DNA of 24,169 nucleotides from an uncultured Clostridia bacterium (GTDB lineage: Bacteria > Bacillota > Clostridia > TANB77 > CAG-508), in NCBI GenBank assembly GCA_949045875.1, contig CARPYP010000027.1:1-24169 (forward strand). Reading direction: 5' to 3'. The translations under genes and the position numbers were made by a program. This document shows positions 16,150 to 23,338 of this stretch, in pieces. The notes below the pieces were generated by a model. The model had not been told where the DNA came from and ran no database searches. It worked only from the letters and a program-made list of their open reading frames with translations. The first letter of the stretch is position 1. Each line of letters starts with the position of its first letter.

Positions 16150-16869
16150 CTATTTTATTCCATTTATTGCATCTCTTGTGGTTTTTTCTTTATCAAATTT
16201 ACTTATTATAAAAATTATCATGGCTACTATTAATACTATTGATACATATAGTATAATACTCATTTTCCAATCTCCTATTGCTAAATTTTCTCCTGCAAGT
16301 GTCGAGGTTATAACTGATGGAAATCTCGCAAATGTTGATATTAATATAAATTTACTTGGTTTTATTGGTAATAGGCCTGATACATATACTAATAAATCTT
16401 TTGGTGTTCCTGGTAATAAAAATAATATTAGGAGTATCATTTCAATTTTTTTAGGGTTTTGAAATAGTTTGTTTTTTTCTATTTTCTCAATTTTCTTTTC
16501 ATCACAGAATTCACATACAAATTTCTTTCCATATTTTCTAACTAAAAAGAATATTATAGTTGATATTATACAGGCTGATGCCATAATAAATATCGTTCCC
16601 CATAATCCGCCATAACACATACCCGCTAATATTTCTATAGGCTCTCCTGGTACTATTATTAAAAATATTTGGGCTACTTGTAACCCAAATAATGACATTA
16701 ATCCCCATATTCCAGATTTATCTACTTTTTCTTTGAATAGTACTTGTCCTTCTTTTGTAGATAAATTCTTCATTACTGGAAATAAGTATATTATAACTCC
16801 TAAGAATATTGCTATTACTATTAGTGTTAATATTATTTTGAATATTTTTACTTTACTTTTTCTACTCAT
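16150..16869 (-). CDS. TVP38/TMEM64 (DedA-like) family membrane protein
   Basis: A 239-residue membrane protein with an N-terminal helix, a segment containing VPGEPIEILAGMCYGGLWGT (family core with the G-x-x-x-G-like re-entrant loop), the LLPGTPKDLLVYVSGLLPI motif typical of TVP38/VTT-domain proteins, and a final helix. The VTT/DedA superfamily includes lipid scramblases and transporters. I chose the ATG at 16869, preceded by AAGGG, rather than the one at 16896. This gives a 4-base ATGA overlap with the upstream hydrolase gene, indicating translational coupling. Last gene of a three-gene unit. Confidence 0.9.
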   Translation of the reverse strand: MSRKSKVKIFKIILTLIVIAIFLGVIIYLFPVMKNLSTKEGQVLFKEKVDKSGIWGLMSLFGLQVAQIFLIIVPGEPIEILAGMCYGGLWGTIFIMASACIISTIIFFLVRKYGKKFVCEFCDEKKIEKIEKNKLFQNPKKIEMILLILFLLPGTPKDLLVYVSGLLPIKPSKFILISTFARFPSVITSTLAGENLAIGDWKMSIILYVSIVLIVAMIIFIISKFDKEKTTRDAINGIK

Positions 16870-17450
16870 ATTATCCCTTCTTTTTTTGGTATGCATATTT
16901 CTCTAAACAATTTTGTTACATTTATTTTCGGAGCTCTATATTTTCTTAATAGTCCACTGTAAATTTCTTGTAATCCTCGTATCTTTTTGAAGTCTTCTGG
17001 TTTTACTATTTCTGGTAATTCTACTTTTATTCCTGAGTTTTCCAATACATATTTTATAAATTCAGCACAGTAAAATGAGTGTTCTTTTCTTATTTTTTTG
17101 TTAAATCCTACTGCTAATAGACCTAACATGTTAAATTTATAATCTTTCTTGTCTCTTTTTATTCTTTCGATATTACTTTTTACATTTTCATATTGTTCTT
17201 CTGTGATTTCTAAAGAATATATTTTTGCTTTTGTCTTGTAAAACCTTTTAAATGTTCCTTTATCTATGTATTCATGTATAAATCCTGCCCATAGAGCATT
17301 ATATGGATTTAATCTTCCAAAACTATACATTTCTTTTAAGTCTACATCTAATGAAATTGATACATGTGAGAATTCGTCCTTTGTATATTTTTTTATAATT
17401 TTTGATAATATTGTGCCTGTATGTGTAAGTATTATATATATTTTTTTCAT
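16866..17450 (-). CDS. Permuted papain-like (YiiX/YaeF-type NlpC/P60) cysteine hydrolase
   Basis: This 194-residue protein has the circularly permuted NlpC/P60 order. An N-terminal FSHVSI motif supplies the catalytic histidine (H29), and a C-terminal HSFYCAEFIKYVL motif supplies the cysteine (C128). Members of this fold act as amidases, peptidases or lipid acyltransferases; the reaction here is not known. No signal peptide is obvious (MKKIYIILTHTG), so it may be cytoplasmic. The ATG has only a weak upstream site (GGATGA). It sits 49 bp downstream of the alpha/beta hydrolase and overlaps the TVP38 gene by 4 bp, so it probably belongs to one operon concerned with lipids or envelope. Confidence 0.8.
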   Translation of the reverse strand: MKKIYIILTHTGTILSKIIKKYTKDEFSHVSISLDVDLKEMYSFGRLNPYNALWAGFIHEYIDKGTFKRFYKTKAKIYSLEITEEQYENVKSNIERIKRDKKDYKFNMLGLLAVGFNKKIRKEHSFYCAEFIKYVLENSGIKVELPEIVKPEDFKKIRGLQEIYSGLLRKYRAPKINVTKLFREICIPKKEGII

Positions 17451-17499
17451 ATATTAATCATCCATTTCTATTTATATAAAATTAAGTATAATTATGATA

Positions 17500-18420
17500 T
17501 TAGCATATAAATTTTATGATGTCATCATAAATATCTTGTTTATTTTTTTCGTTTAAAATTTCATGCCTCAAATCTTTATATAATTTGCCATTTATATTTG
17601 TATATCCTATGTCCTTCAAAAATTCTTGGCTTTCTTTCCATTTTTGTTCATTCATAATTACTGGGTCATTACTTCCTGCAATGAATAGTATTGGCATTTC
17701 TTTGTTTTTTAGTGCCCACCCATGTTTTATATATATTCCCTTCATTAATTTAAATAAGTTTTCAAATCCATTTAGTGTAAATATAAATCCACATAATTCA
17801 TCATTATCATATTTTTCTACGGTTTCATCATTCGCGCAAATCCAAGAATTTTCTGATTTAGCATTTTTAACTGTTTTATTATAATTTCCTATAGCTAAGT
17901 TTTGAATAAAATCGCTTTTGTGTCTCTCGCCTTTAAATATTTTCATTATTTTAATTATGGATATTGCTAAATTTACAAATGAGTTTTTGCTTGGTGAACC
18001 ACAAACAATTAATTTATCAATGTCTTTATCATATTTTTTTATATATTTTCTTACTACCATAGACCCCATACTATGTCCGAATAGAATTATTTTTTTATCT
18101 TTGAATAATTCTTTTACATATAATGTTATTTGATGTATGTCTTCTACTATATATTCAGAACTATTATCATAAAAAAATCCTAAGTCCTCTTTTTCTTTTA
18201 CACTTTTTCCATGTCCTCTATGATCACTTATTATTGTAACATATCCTTCATTTGCTACATATTCTAAAAATTCATAATATCTTTCTTTATGTTCTGCCAT
18301 TCCATGTGATACTTGAAATATTCCTTTTTTTTCTCCTTCTGGTACAAACATTGTTACACTAATTGCTAAATTATCACAGTTAGATTTTATAACTATATCT
18401 TTTTTCTCTATATTTCTCAC
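17500..18420 (-). CDS. Alpha/beta hydrolase, monoacylglycerol-lipase / serine aminopeptidase S33 type
   Basis: A 306-residue cytoplasmic hydrolase with the oxyanion-hole motif SHGMAEH (38-44), DHRGHGKS, the nucleophile elbow GHSMG (S117), acid D252 (AGSNDPV) and H286 (DLRHEIL). This layout matches monoglyceride lipase/lysophospholipase-like Hydrolase_4 proteins. I chose the GTG at 18420, which has AAAGGA with 8 nt of spacer. The longer frame (ATG at 18462) begins inside the promoter at 18451-18479 and is therefore unlikely to be translated. First gene of the hydrolase / papain-like / TVP38 operon. Confidence 0.9.
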   Translation of the reverse strand: MRNIEKKDIVIKSNCDNLAISVTMFVPEGEKKGIFQVSHGMAEHKERYYEFLEYVANEGYVTIISDHRGHGKSVKEKEDLGFFYDNSSEYIVEDIHQITLYVKELFKDKKIILFGHSMGSMVVRKYIKKYDKDIDKLIVCGSPSKNSFVNLAISIIKIMKIFKGERHKSDFIQNLAIGNYNKTVKNAKSENSWICANDETVEKYDNDELCGFIFTLNGFENLFKLMKGIYIKHGWALKNKEMPILFIAGSNDPVIMNEQKWKESQEFLKDIGYTNINGKLYKDLRHEILNEKNKQDIYDDIIKFIC

Positions 18421-18450
18421 TTTTTCTTTCCTTTCTTTTTTGCTTTTAAT

Positions 18451-18479
18451 ATTATATAGCATTTAATGAAGATTATCAA
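18451..18479 (-). promoter_or_regulatory. Sigma-A type promoter for the hydrolase operon
   Basis: On the minus strand, TTGATA (18474-18479) is followed by 17 nt and TATAAT (18451-18456), giving a short leader of about 25 nt to the GTG start of the hydrolase. Confidence 0.75.
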
Positions 18480-18518
18480 TAATAATGGTGGCATTTATTG
18501 TGAATATTGTCCCTATTC

Positions 18519-19304
18519 TCAATCATGCTTTTCAATAAGATTATAAAAGTTTTTAAATGTATATCCTTCTGATTTTAAGTATTCTATGGATTCTTTTAAT
18601 GCTTCTGAACTATTGCTTACATCTTTTGTGTCATGCATTAATATTACTAAAGTGTCTTTTCCTTTTGACGATTTTTTTAAATTTTTTACAAGTTGATCTT
18701 TTGTATATTTTTTAACTGAATCATTATTTAGTGAGTTCCAGTCTATATATGTATATCCCATTTCCGCAAGAACAGTTGCCATCTTATTTTTTTTGGATTT
18801 ATATATTGGAGACATATAGCCATTGGGAAATCTAAATATATGAGATGAATAATTCTCTATACCTATTGCTTTTCCTATTGCTTCATCTGTGTCTTTTATT
18901 TCGTTTCTAAAACTTTGTTCACTTTCGTATAGTTTATTGTTATTATGACTATATCCATGATTTGCTATATAGTGTCCTTCTTCATACGCTCTTTTTACAA
19001 TTTCAGGATAGTTTTTTACTGATTTTCCAATTACAAAAAAGGTAGCTTTTACGTCTTCTTCCTCCAAAATGTCTAAAACTTTTGGTGTTACTGTTTTTGT
19101 TGGTCCATCATCAAAAGTTAAATATGCTACCTTTTCTTTTCTATTACATAATTCTTTTATTTTATTATCAAATTCTTCTTCTACTACACCATTTGGTTTG
19201 ACTAAAGAATATCCTTGTACATATATTGAACTTACTACTAGTATTATAAATAAAATTACAGAGCAAATATATATTTTATTTCTTGAAATAACATATATCT
19301 TCAT
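18519..19304 (-). CDS. Polysaccharide deacetylase (NodB-type), membrane-anchored or secreted
   Basis: This 261-residue carbohydrate-esterase-4 protein has an N-terminal signal/anchor (about 10-31) and then the catalytic domain. Motif 1 is TFDDGP (D65, D66), motif 2 HGYSH (metal ligands H116 and H120), motif 3 RFPNG (R158) and motif 5 LMHD (H224). Such enzymes remove N-acetyl groups from peptidoglycan or related polymers outside the membrane, often giving lysozyme resistance. Motif 3 has N in place of the more usual P/Y pattern (RFPxG), within family variation. I chose the ATG at 19304, with GGAGG 7 nt upstream; the longer frame to 19355 has no ribosome binding site. Confidence 0.93.
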   Translation of the reverse strand: MKIYVISRNKIYICSVILFIILVVSSIYVQGYSLVKPNGVVEEEFDNKIKELCNRKEKVAYLTFDDGPTKTVTPKVLDILEEEDVKATFFVIGKSVKNYPEIVKRAYEEGHYIANHGYSHNNNKLYESEQSFRNEIKDTDEAIGKAIGIENYSSHIFRFPNGYMSPIYKSKKNKMATVLAEMGYTYIDWNSLNNDSVKKYTKDQLVKNLKKSSKGKDTLVILMHDTKDVSNSSEALKESIEYLKSEGYTFKNFYNLIEKHD

Positions 19305-19345
19305 CCTCATTCCTCCATGCAATATAATCTTATGTGTTTTTGAGG

Positions 19346-19374
19346 ATTTTATCACTATTCTGAAATCATTTCAG
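19346..19374 (-). promoter_or_regulatory. Candidate promoter for the deacetylase with an overlapping palindrome
   Basis: On the minus strand, CTGAAA (19369-19374) is followed by 17 nt and an extended -10, TGATAAAAT (hexamer 19346-19351). The perfect palindrome CTGAAATGATTTCAG (19360-19374) covers the -35, so it could be an operator. The same bases form the last codons of the remnant reading frame described at 19355-19687. Confidence 0.45.
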
Positions 19375-19687
19375 TGTAGATTTTATTAATGTCATCTTCA
19401 TCTTTGTATTTATTTTCCATAGGACTCTTTCCTGTTTTTTCATTGTTTATAACATAATCTACAAGTTTTTTATATTCTATTCACATAAAAGCCACAGGTT
19501 CATTATTTTCATTTTCTACAATTACTAAATGTGATACTCCTTTTAATGCTTGTGGGACATATTCTTTTATATTATTTATTTCTTCTTTAGATAAAAATAA
19601 ATGTGTCGCTTTTACTGAATTTTGCCACACTTCTATTAATTGCTTTATTAGTGTTGGTGTTCTAACTTTCACTTCAATTGTTCTCAT
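19355..19687 (-). pseudogene. Truncated GNAT acetyltransferase (YjaB-like N-terminus) plus in-frame remnant
   Basis: The intact part (19481-19687) starts at an ATG with GGGAG 6 nt upstream and encodes 68 residues matching the N-terminal third of YjaB-like GNAT acetyltransferases (WQNSVKATHLFLSKEEI ... NNEPVAFM). It stops at TGA exactly where the acetyl-CoA-binding core should begin, so the enzyme cannot work. The same frame continues for 41 sense codons after the TGA (19355-19480), rich in K, E, D and N. It does not resemble the missing GNAT C-terminus and is perhaps the tail of another gene joined by a deletion. A longer upstream start (19735, TTG) overlaps the RhuM-Fic stop and has no ribosome binding site. 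Confidence 0.7.
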
Positions 19688-19731
19688 ATTCATCTCCCAC
19701 ATATATTGTAAGTTGTCGCTGAGATTGAATC

Positions 19732-20691
19732 TCAATCATTATTCAAAAAGTTCATTACTAAATCTATTATTACATCTTTTTCTTTCGGATTTGATTCTGC
19801 TATCAATAAAGTTAGTGCAGCTAAAGTATTGTTGTCTATAGTTTGTTTTCCATCTTTATATAATATTCCATAAAAATTTAAAAAGTATATAAACAATGTT
19901 GCTGCAATTCTTTTATTACCATCTGCAAATACATGATTTTTTACTATTAAATATAAGAAATTTGCTCCTTTTTCTTCAATACTTTTATAAATATCTTGTC
20001 CACCAAAACTTTGATAAATATTACCTATAATTGATTCTAGTCCTTTATCTCTTTCTACTGCAAATAGTGAACTTTCTTCATTAAATCTTAACTTATTTAT
20101 TATTTCTATACATTCTTTATATTCAATCTTTCTTTCGTCAATATTACCATCTATTTTCTTTAGAGTTCTATGGTCATAATCATCTAGCAAATCTAACGCT
20201 TTTGAATAATCTCCAATTACTTTTAAAATTTCCTTTGCATCATTTCCTTCTAGTCTTTCATCTATTCTATTTGCTATATCAATTAGTTTTATTGTTTTTT
20301 CTAAATATTCTAATCTTCTTTGATTTACAGCATATCCTTTAAGCATATAATCTTTTAAAATTTTATTCGCCCATTGCCTGAAAATCACGCCATTATCAGA
20401 TTTTACTCTATATCCAATACTTAATATCATATCTAAATTGTAGTATTCTACATTTCTAGTTACTTCTCTTTCTCCTTCTTTTTGAACTGTCGCAAATTTT
20501 GCGACAGTTGGAATATCTTTTAATTCTTCGCTTAAAGCATTATTGATATGTTTACCAATTGTTTTTATATCCCTATCAAATAATTTTGCTAATTGCTGTC
20601 TATTTAACCATACTGTTTCATCTTTTAAATTTACCTCTAACTTTACTCCTTGATTTTCAAATAAAATAATTTCATTCTTTTTTTCTTCCAT
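19732..20691 (-). CDS. RhuM-Fic fusion protein (virulence RhuM family with C-terminal Fic/Doc domain)
   Basis: A 319-residue protein. The N-terminal RhuM-type half (about 1-120) has the characteristic TVAKFATVQKEGEREVTRNVEYYNLDMILSIGYRV block, and a helical linker follows. The C-terminal Fic fold contains the active-site loop HVFADGNKR (H253-R261), the HxFx(D/E)GNxxR motif needed for AMP or phosphate transfer. Fic/Doc proteins modify target proteins and some are toxins; the partner here is unknown and no antitoxin gene is evident next to it. The ATG has AAAAGGA with 9 nt of spacer and its own promoter (20784-20811). It lies between a tyrosine recombinase and a broken acetyltransferase, which suggests acquired DNA. 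Confidence 0.92.
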   Translation of the reverse strand: MEEKKNEIILFENQGVKLEVNLKDETVWLNRQQLAKLFDRDIKTIGKHINNALSEELKDIPTVAKFATVQKEGEREVTRNVEYYNLDMILSIGYRVKSDNGVIFRQWANKILKDYMLKGYAVNQRRLEYLEKTIKLIDIANRIDERLEGNDAKEILKVIGDYSKALDLLDDYDHRTLKKIDGNIDERKIEYKECIEIINKLRFNEESSLFAVERDKGLESIIGNIYQSFGGQDIYKSIEEKGANFLYLIVKNHVFADGNKRIAATLFIYFLNFYGILYKDGKQTIDNNTLAALTLLIAESNPKEKDVIIDLVMNFLNND

Positions 20692-20783
20692 AAGAACACA
20701 TCCTTTTTAATAAATTTAGTTCTTATTACATTTATTGCTACTTATATTTTCTTTATTTATTGTTATAGAACTGTTGTTTGTAT

Positions 20784-20811
20784 TTTATAATAAAAACTCC
20801 ATTATTGTCAA
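20784..20811 (-). promoter_or_regulatory. Sigma-A type promoter for the RhuM-Fic gene
   Basis: On the minus strand, TTGACA (20806-20811, perfect) is followed by 16 nt and TATAAA (20784-20789), giving a leader of about 85 nt. It lies just downstream of the recombinase stop codon. Confidence 0.7.
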
Positions 20812-20826
20812 TATTTTTGCATAAAT

Positions 20827-21822
20827 TTATGTAATAATTTTTCTGTGTGAATTTTTTACATTATTTTGATTTACCATTGCATATTCCATTGTTGTATCTA
20901 TTTTAATATGTCCCAATAACTTTTGCACTTGTTCAACTGGCATTCCTTTATCTATTGCCATTGTAGCCATTGTTCTTCTAAACTTATGTGGATGCACTTT
21001 ATTTATATTTGCTTCTTTTCCTAAATGTCTAATGGCAATTTCAATTCCTGATATTCCTAATCTATTATATGGTTTTATAAGCGATACAAATAATGCTTCA
21101 TTATTGTCAGTTCTTGTTTCCAAATACTTTTTTATATACATTTTACTCTTTGCACTAAAATAAACTTCTCTTTCGCTATTCCCTTTGCCTAGAACAATAC
21201 AACTTCTTTCTTGAAAGTTCATATCGGCTATATTTAATCTAGTAAGTTCTCCAACTCTCATACCAGTTGAAATTAATAATTCTAATATAGCTAAATCTCT
21301 TACATTTGAGCAAGTATCTCTTAACTTTTCTAAATTCTCATCTGTAAATGTTTCTTTAACTTTTTTAGTTGTCTTTACTTTGTGAATCCTTCTAACAGGA
21401 TTTTTTACAATATAATCTTCATTTTCTAGCCAAGCAAAAAAACTTGATAATGTTCTTCTTATATTATCTATTGTTACCATCCCTGCATTTGAATTATTTT
21501 TATAATTAGCCAAGTAATTTCTTAATGTTTCAGTAGTAATTTCATCTATCGGAAGATTTATAGTGTCTAACATTTTATTTATATTATCTTTGTAATAGTT
21601 TAAAGTTCTAATGGAACAGCCTTCAATTTCTTTAGATGATATAAACTTATTTAATATATCTGAATTATTCATTTGTATTTCTTGTCTTTTGGATTGTTCT
21701 ATTATTTCAATCTGATAATTCAAGCATATTTCTGTAAGTATTTCTCTTAATTTTATTCTTTGGTTATCATCTAAAAAGTAATTCGTCTTACTAATTACTT
21801 CATTGATAAGTAACTCTTTCAA
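20827..21822 (-). CDS. Tyrosine recombinase / phage-type integrase (XerC/D-like)
   Basis: A 331-residue site-specific recombinase. It has an N-terminal SAM-like core-binding domain (about 50-145) and a C-terminal catalytic domain with the full set of active-site residues: R189 (TGMRVGEL), K213 (GKGN), H279 and R282 (HPHKFRR), H305 (LLGHIKIDTT) and nucleophile Y314 (EYAMVN). The start codon is TTG at 21822, with GGAGG 9 nt upstream. The gene follows the terminator of the sigma/anti-sigma operon and precedes the RhuM-Fic gene. No clear att repeats, excisionase or other phage genes are visible, so it is either a solitary recombinase or the remnant of a small integrated element. Confidence 0.93.
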   Translation of the reverse strand: MKELLINEVISKTNYFLDDNQRIKLREILTEICLNYQIEIIEQSKRQEIQMNNSDILNKFISSKEIEGCSIRTLNYYKDNINKMLDTINLPIDEITTETLRNYLANYKNNSNAGMVTIDNIRRTLSSFFAWLENEDYIVKNPVRRIHKVKTTKKVKETFTDENLEKLRDTCSNVRDLAILELLISTGMRVGELTRLNIADMNFQERSCIVLGKGNSEREVYFSAKSKMYIKKYLETRTDNNEALFVSLIKPYNRLGISGIEIAIRHLGKEANINKVHPHKFRRTMATMAIDKGMPVEQVQKLLGHIKIDTTMEYAMVNQNNVKNSHRKIIT

Positions 21823-21847
21823 ATATTCTTTCCTCCTAACATAAAAA

Positions 21848-21875
21848 GAAGAATAGATTATTTTTTCTATTCTTC
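21848..21875 (-). terminator. Rho-independent terminator after the sigma/anti-sigma operon
   Basis: A perfect 10-bp stem GAAGAATAGA/TCTATTCTTC (21848-21857 with 21866-21875) has an 8-nt loop and is followed on the minus strand by TTTTTAT. It lies 18 nt beyond the anti-sigma stop codon. Confidence 0.85.
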
Positions 21876-21893
21876 CTTTAACTTATCTATATT

Positions 21894-22688
21894 TTAAATA
21901 TCTCGTTTTAATATTGCTTTTATTAAGTCTATAAAATCATTTTCATCTATTTTATGTGATTCGATATAAAATTTGTAATCATTATATTCAAAAAATGCTT
22001 CTCCATTTATTTTGCTATTATCAAAAAAATTTTCTGTTTTAAATAGTTTAACTTCTTGACCATTAATTATTGAACTTGACAAGTCATTCTCTTTTGGTAT
22101 CATACATTGTAGAATTTTATTTTCTGTTGTAAATATTATTTCTATTGAAGGTGCATTGTTTCCATCCATAGAATATATTAATTCATATTGTTGTAATTTT
22201 GAATATTCTGTATCCTCTACATTTTCTTTTACATATACCATTCCTTGTCTTAAGTGTTCATATTGTTTTAATATATCTATGTTTTTTATAAATCCAAATT
22301 TCCCCTCAATATTTGTGTCTTTCCATTCCCCATCAACATCTACTACTTTTCCTGAAATAGATGCTGTACCTTTTATACTTTCTGTATTAAATATTATATT
22401 ATCATTTTGTATTACTTCTTTTTCATTATTGACATTTTCTACGTTTGAATTATCTACTTTTCCTAATTGATTTTTATTGTTTATAGGTTTATTATAATTT
22501 ATAATAACGCCTATACATAAAACTAACATTGCAACACTAGAAGTTATACCATAAATTATTTTTTTATTTCTTACTTTATTCATATTTTCTTCCTCCTTTA
22601 CTTTTGATAGTACATTTTGATAAATTTTATCTTGATTAATTTTTTCACTAAGAATATCTTTCATTACTTGTTTTTTAGACATTTTCAT
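21894..22688 (-). CDS. Probable membrane anti-sigma factor with extracytoplasmic DUF4367-like domain
   Basis: This protein of about 264 residues has a cytoplasmic N-terminus (about 1-40), one membrane helix (KIIYGITSSVAMLVLCIGVII, about 42-62), an Asn-rich linker and an extracytoplasmic domain. Its end (INGQEVKLFKTENFF ... FEYNDYKFYIESHKIDENDFIDLIKAIL) resembles the DUF4367 domain found on clostridial anti-sigma proteins. By position and topology it should hold the upstream ECF sigma factor inactive until an envelope signal arrives. The start is uncertain: ATG at 22688 is used here, but ATG at 22682 would overlap the restored sigma stop (ATGTCTAA). No strong ribosome binding site is present, which fits translational coupling. 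Confidence 0.8.
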   Translation of the reverse strand: MKMSKKQVMKDILSEKINQDKIYQNVLSKVKEEENMNKVRNKKIIYGITSSVAMLVLCIGVIINYNKPINNKNQLGKVDNSNVENVNNEKEVIQNDNIIFNTESIKGTASISGKVVDVDGEWKDTNIEGKFGFIKNIDILKQYEHLRQGMVYVKENVEDTEYSKLQQYELIYSMDGNNAPSIEIIFTTENKILQCMIPKENDLSSSIINGQEVKLFKTENFFDNSKINGEAFFEYNDYKFYIESHKIDENDFIDLIKAILKRDI

Positions 22689-22711
22689 CACTCTCACTTT
22701 CCATTTTGCTT

Positions 22712-23212
22712 TTAAGTTCTCCGAATTGTTCTATACAAATAATGTTTAACATTTGATTCGGTTAAATTCAAACACTTTGATATTTCCTTGATACTCATTT
22801 CTAAATTAAAGTACAGATAAAATACTTTAAAAATAATCACTTTTTTACTTTTTAAATATTCCCAAACAAAATCTGTGTCATATTTATCTAACAAACTTGC
22901 TTCTATATCTATATCTGATTGTATTTCATTTATTGCTTCAAAATCATCCTTACTTGAAAATAAAGAAATTATTTTTTCTTTGTATTTAAACCTGTAATAG
23001 TCATTAATTTTATGTCTAGCAATTCCCATAATATAAGTTTTTGTAATATCACTTTTACTTGTAATTGCTTTAAATACTGATAAATAAATATTTTGCAATA
23101 TATCCTCTACATCATCAGGTTTTGAACACTTACAGACAACATATTTGGAAACATCAAAATATGTATTTTCATATAACAAATCAAATTGTTTTAAGGTTTC
23201 TTGATCGATCAT
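22712..23212 (-). CDS. ECF-type RNA polymerase sigma factor (C-terminus apparently frameshifted)
   Basis: This is a 166-residue alternative sigma factor. Region 2 (about 10-80) includes the DDVEDILQNIYLSVFKAI and YIMGIARHKINDYYR blocks. Region 4 (about 120-162) has the helix-turn-helix MSIKEISKCLNLTESNVKHYLYRTI. The reading frame ends abruptly after TIRRT. Deleting one base in CGG at 22721-22723 would restore TIRELKSKM... and a stop at 22675, overlapping the anti-sigma start, which is the normal arrangement for such pairs (178 residues). The helix-turn-helix is intact either way, so activity may survive. The ATG has AGAGGAG about 8 nt upstream. An ECF-type promoter precedes it, suggesting autoregulation. 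Confidence 0.88.
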   Translation of the reverse strand: MIDQETLKQFDLLYENTYFDVSKYVVCKCSKPDDVEDILQNIYLSVFKAITSKSDITKTYIMGIARHKINDYYRFKYKEKIISLFSSKDDFEAINEIQSDIDIEASLLDKYDTDFVWEYLKSKKVIIFKVFYLYFNLEMSIKEISKCLNLTESNVKHYLYRTIRRT

Positions 23213-23235
23213 TTTTTCTCTCCTCTATATATAAA

Positions 23236-23261
23236 GTCGTAAATAATGATAATAAAGTTCC
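23236..23261 (-). promoter_or_regulatory. Candidate ECF-sigma autoregulatory promoter
   Basis: On the minus strand, TGGAAC with core GGAAC (23257-23261) is followed by 17 nt and CGAC (23236-23239). This resembles the GGAAC ... CGT-type -35/-10 pattern recognised by many ECF sigma factors, and it sits just upstream of the ECF sigma gene. Such genes usually transcribe themselves. Confidence 0.6.
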
Positions 23262-23287
23262 AAATTTCATAATTTTTTTATAAAAAA

Positions 23288-23316
23288 GCAAGTAATTACA
23301 TTTTATAATTACTTGC
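23288..23316 (-). terminator. Rho-independent terminator after the gene entering from the right
   Basis: A perfect 11-bp stem GCAAGTAATTA/TAATTACTTGC (23288-23298 with 23306-23316) has a 7-nt loop and is followed on the minus strand by TTTTTTA. It lies 22 nt after the stop codon and separates this gene from the sigma operon. Confidence 0.9.
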
Positions 23317-23338
23317 CCTATTTATTGTAATTTGTATG

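Noticed and set aside
19481..19483. UGA recoded as a sense codon in the GNAT gene
   Set aside because: TGA serves as a normal stop for the RhuM-Fic gene and the papain-like gene, and the sequence after it does not match the missing acetyltransferase core.
21840..21880. Recombinase attachment site near the recombinase start
   Set aside because: The inverted repeat there is followed by a T-tract and sits after a stop codon, so it is better explained as a terminator; no matching copy was found at the other end of the patch.
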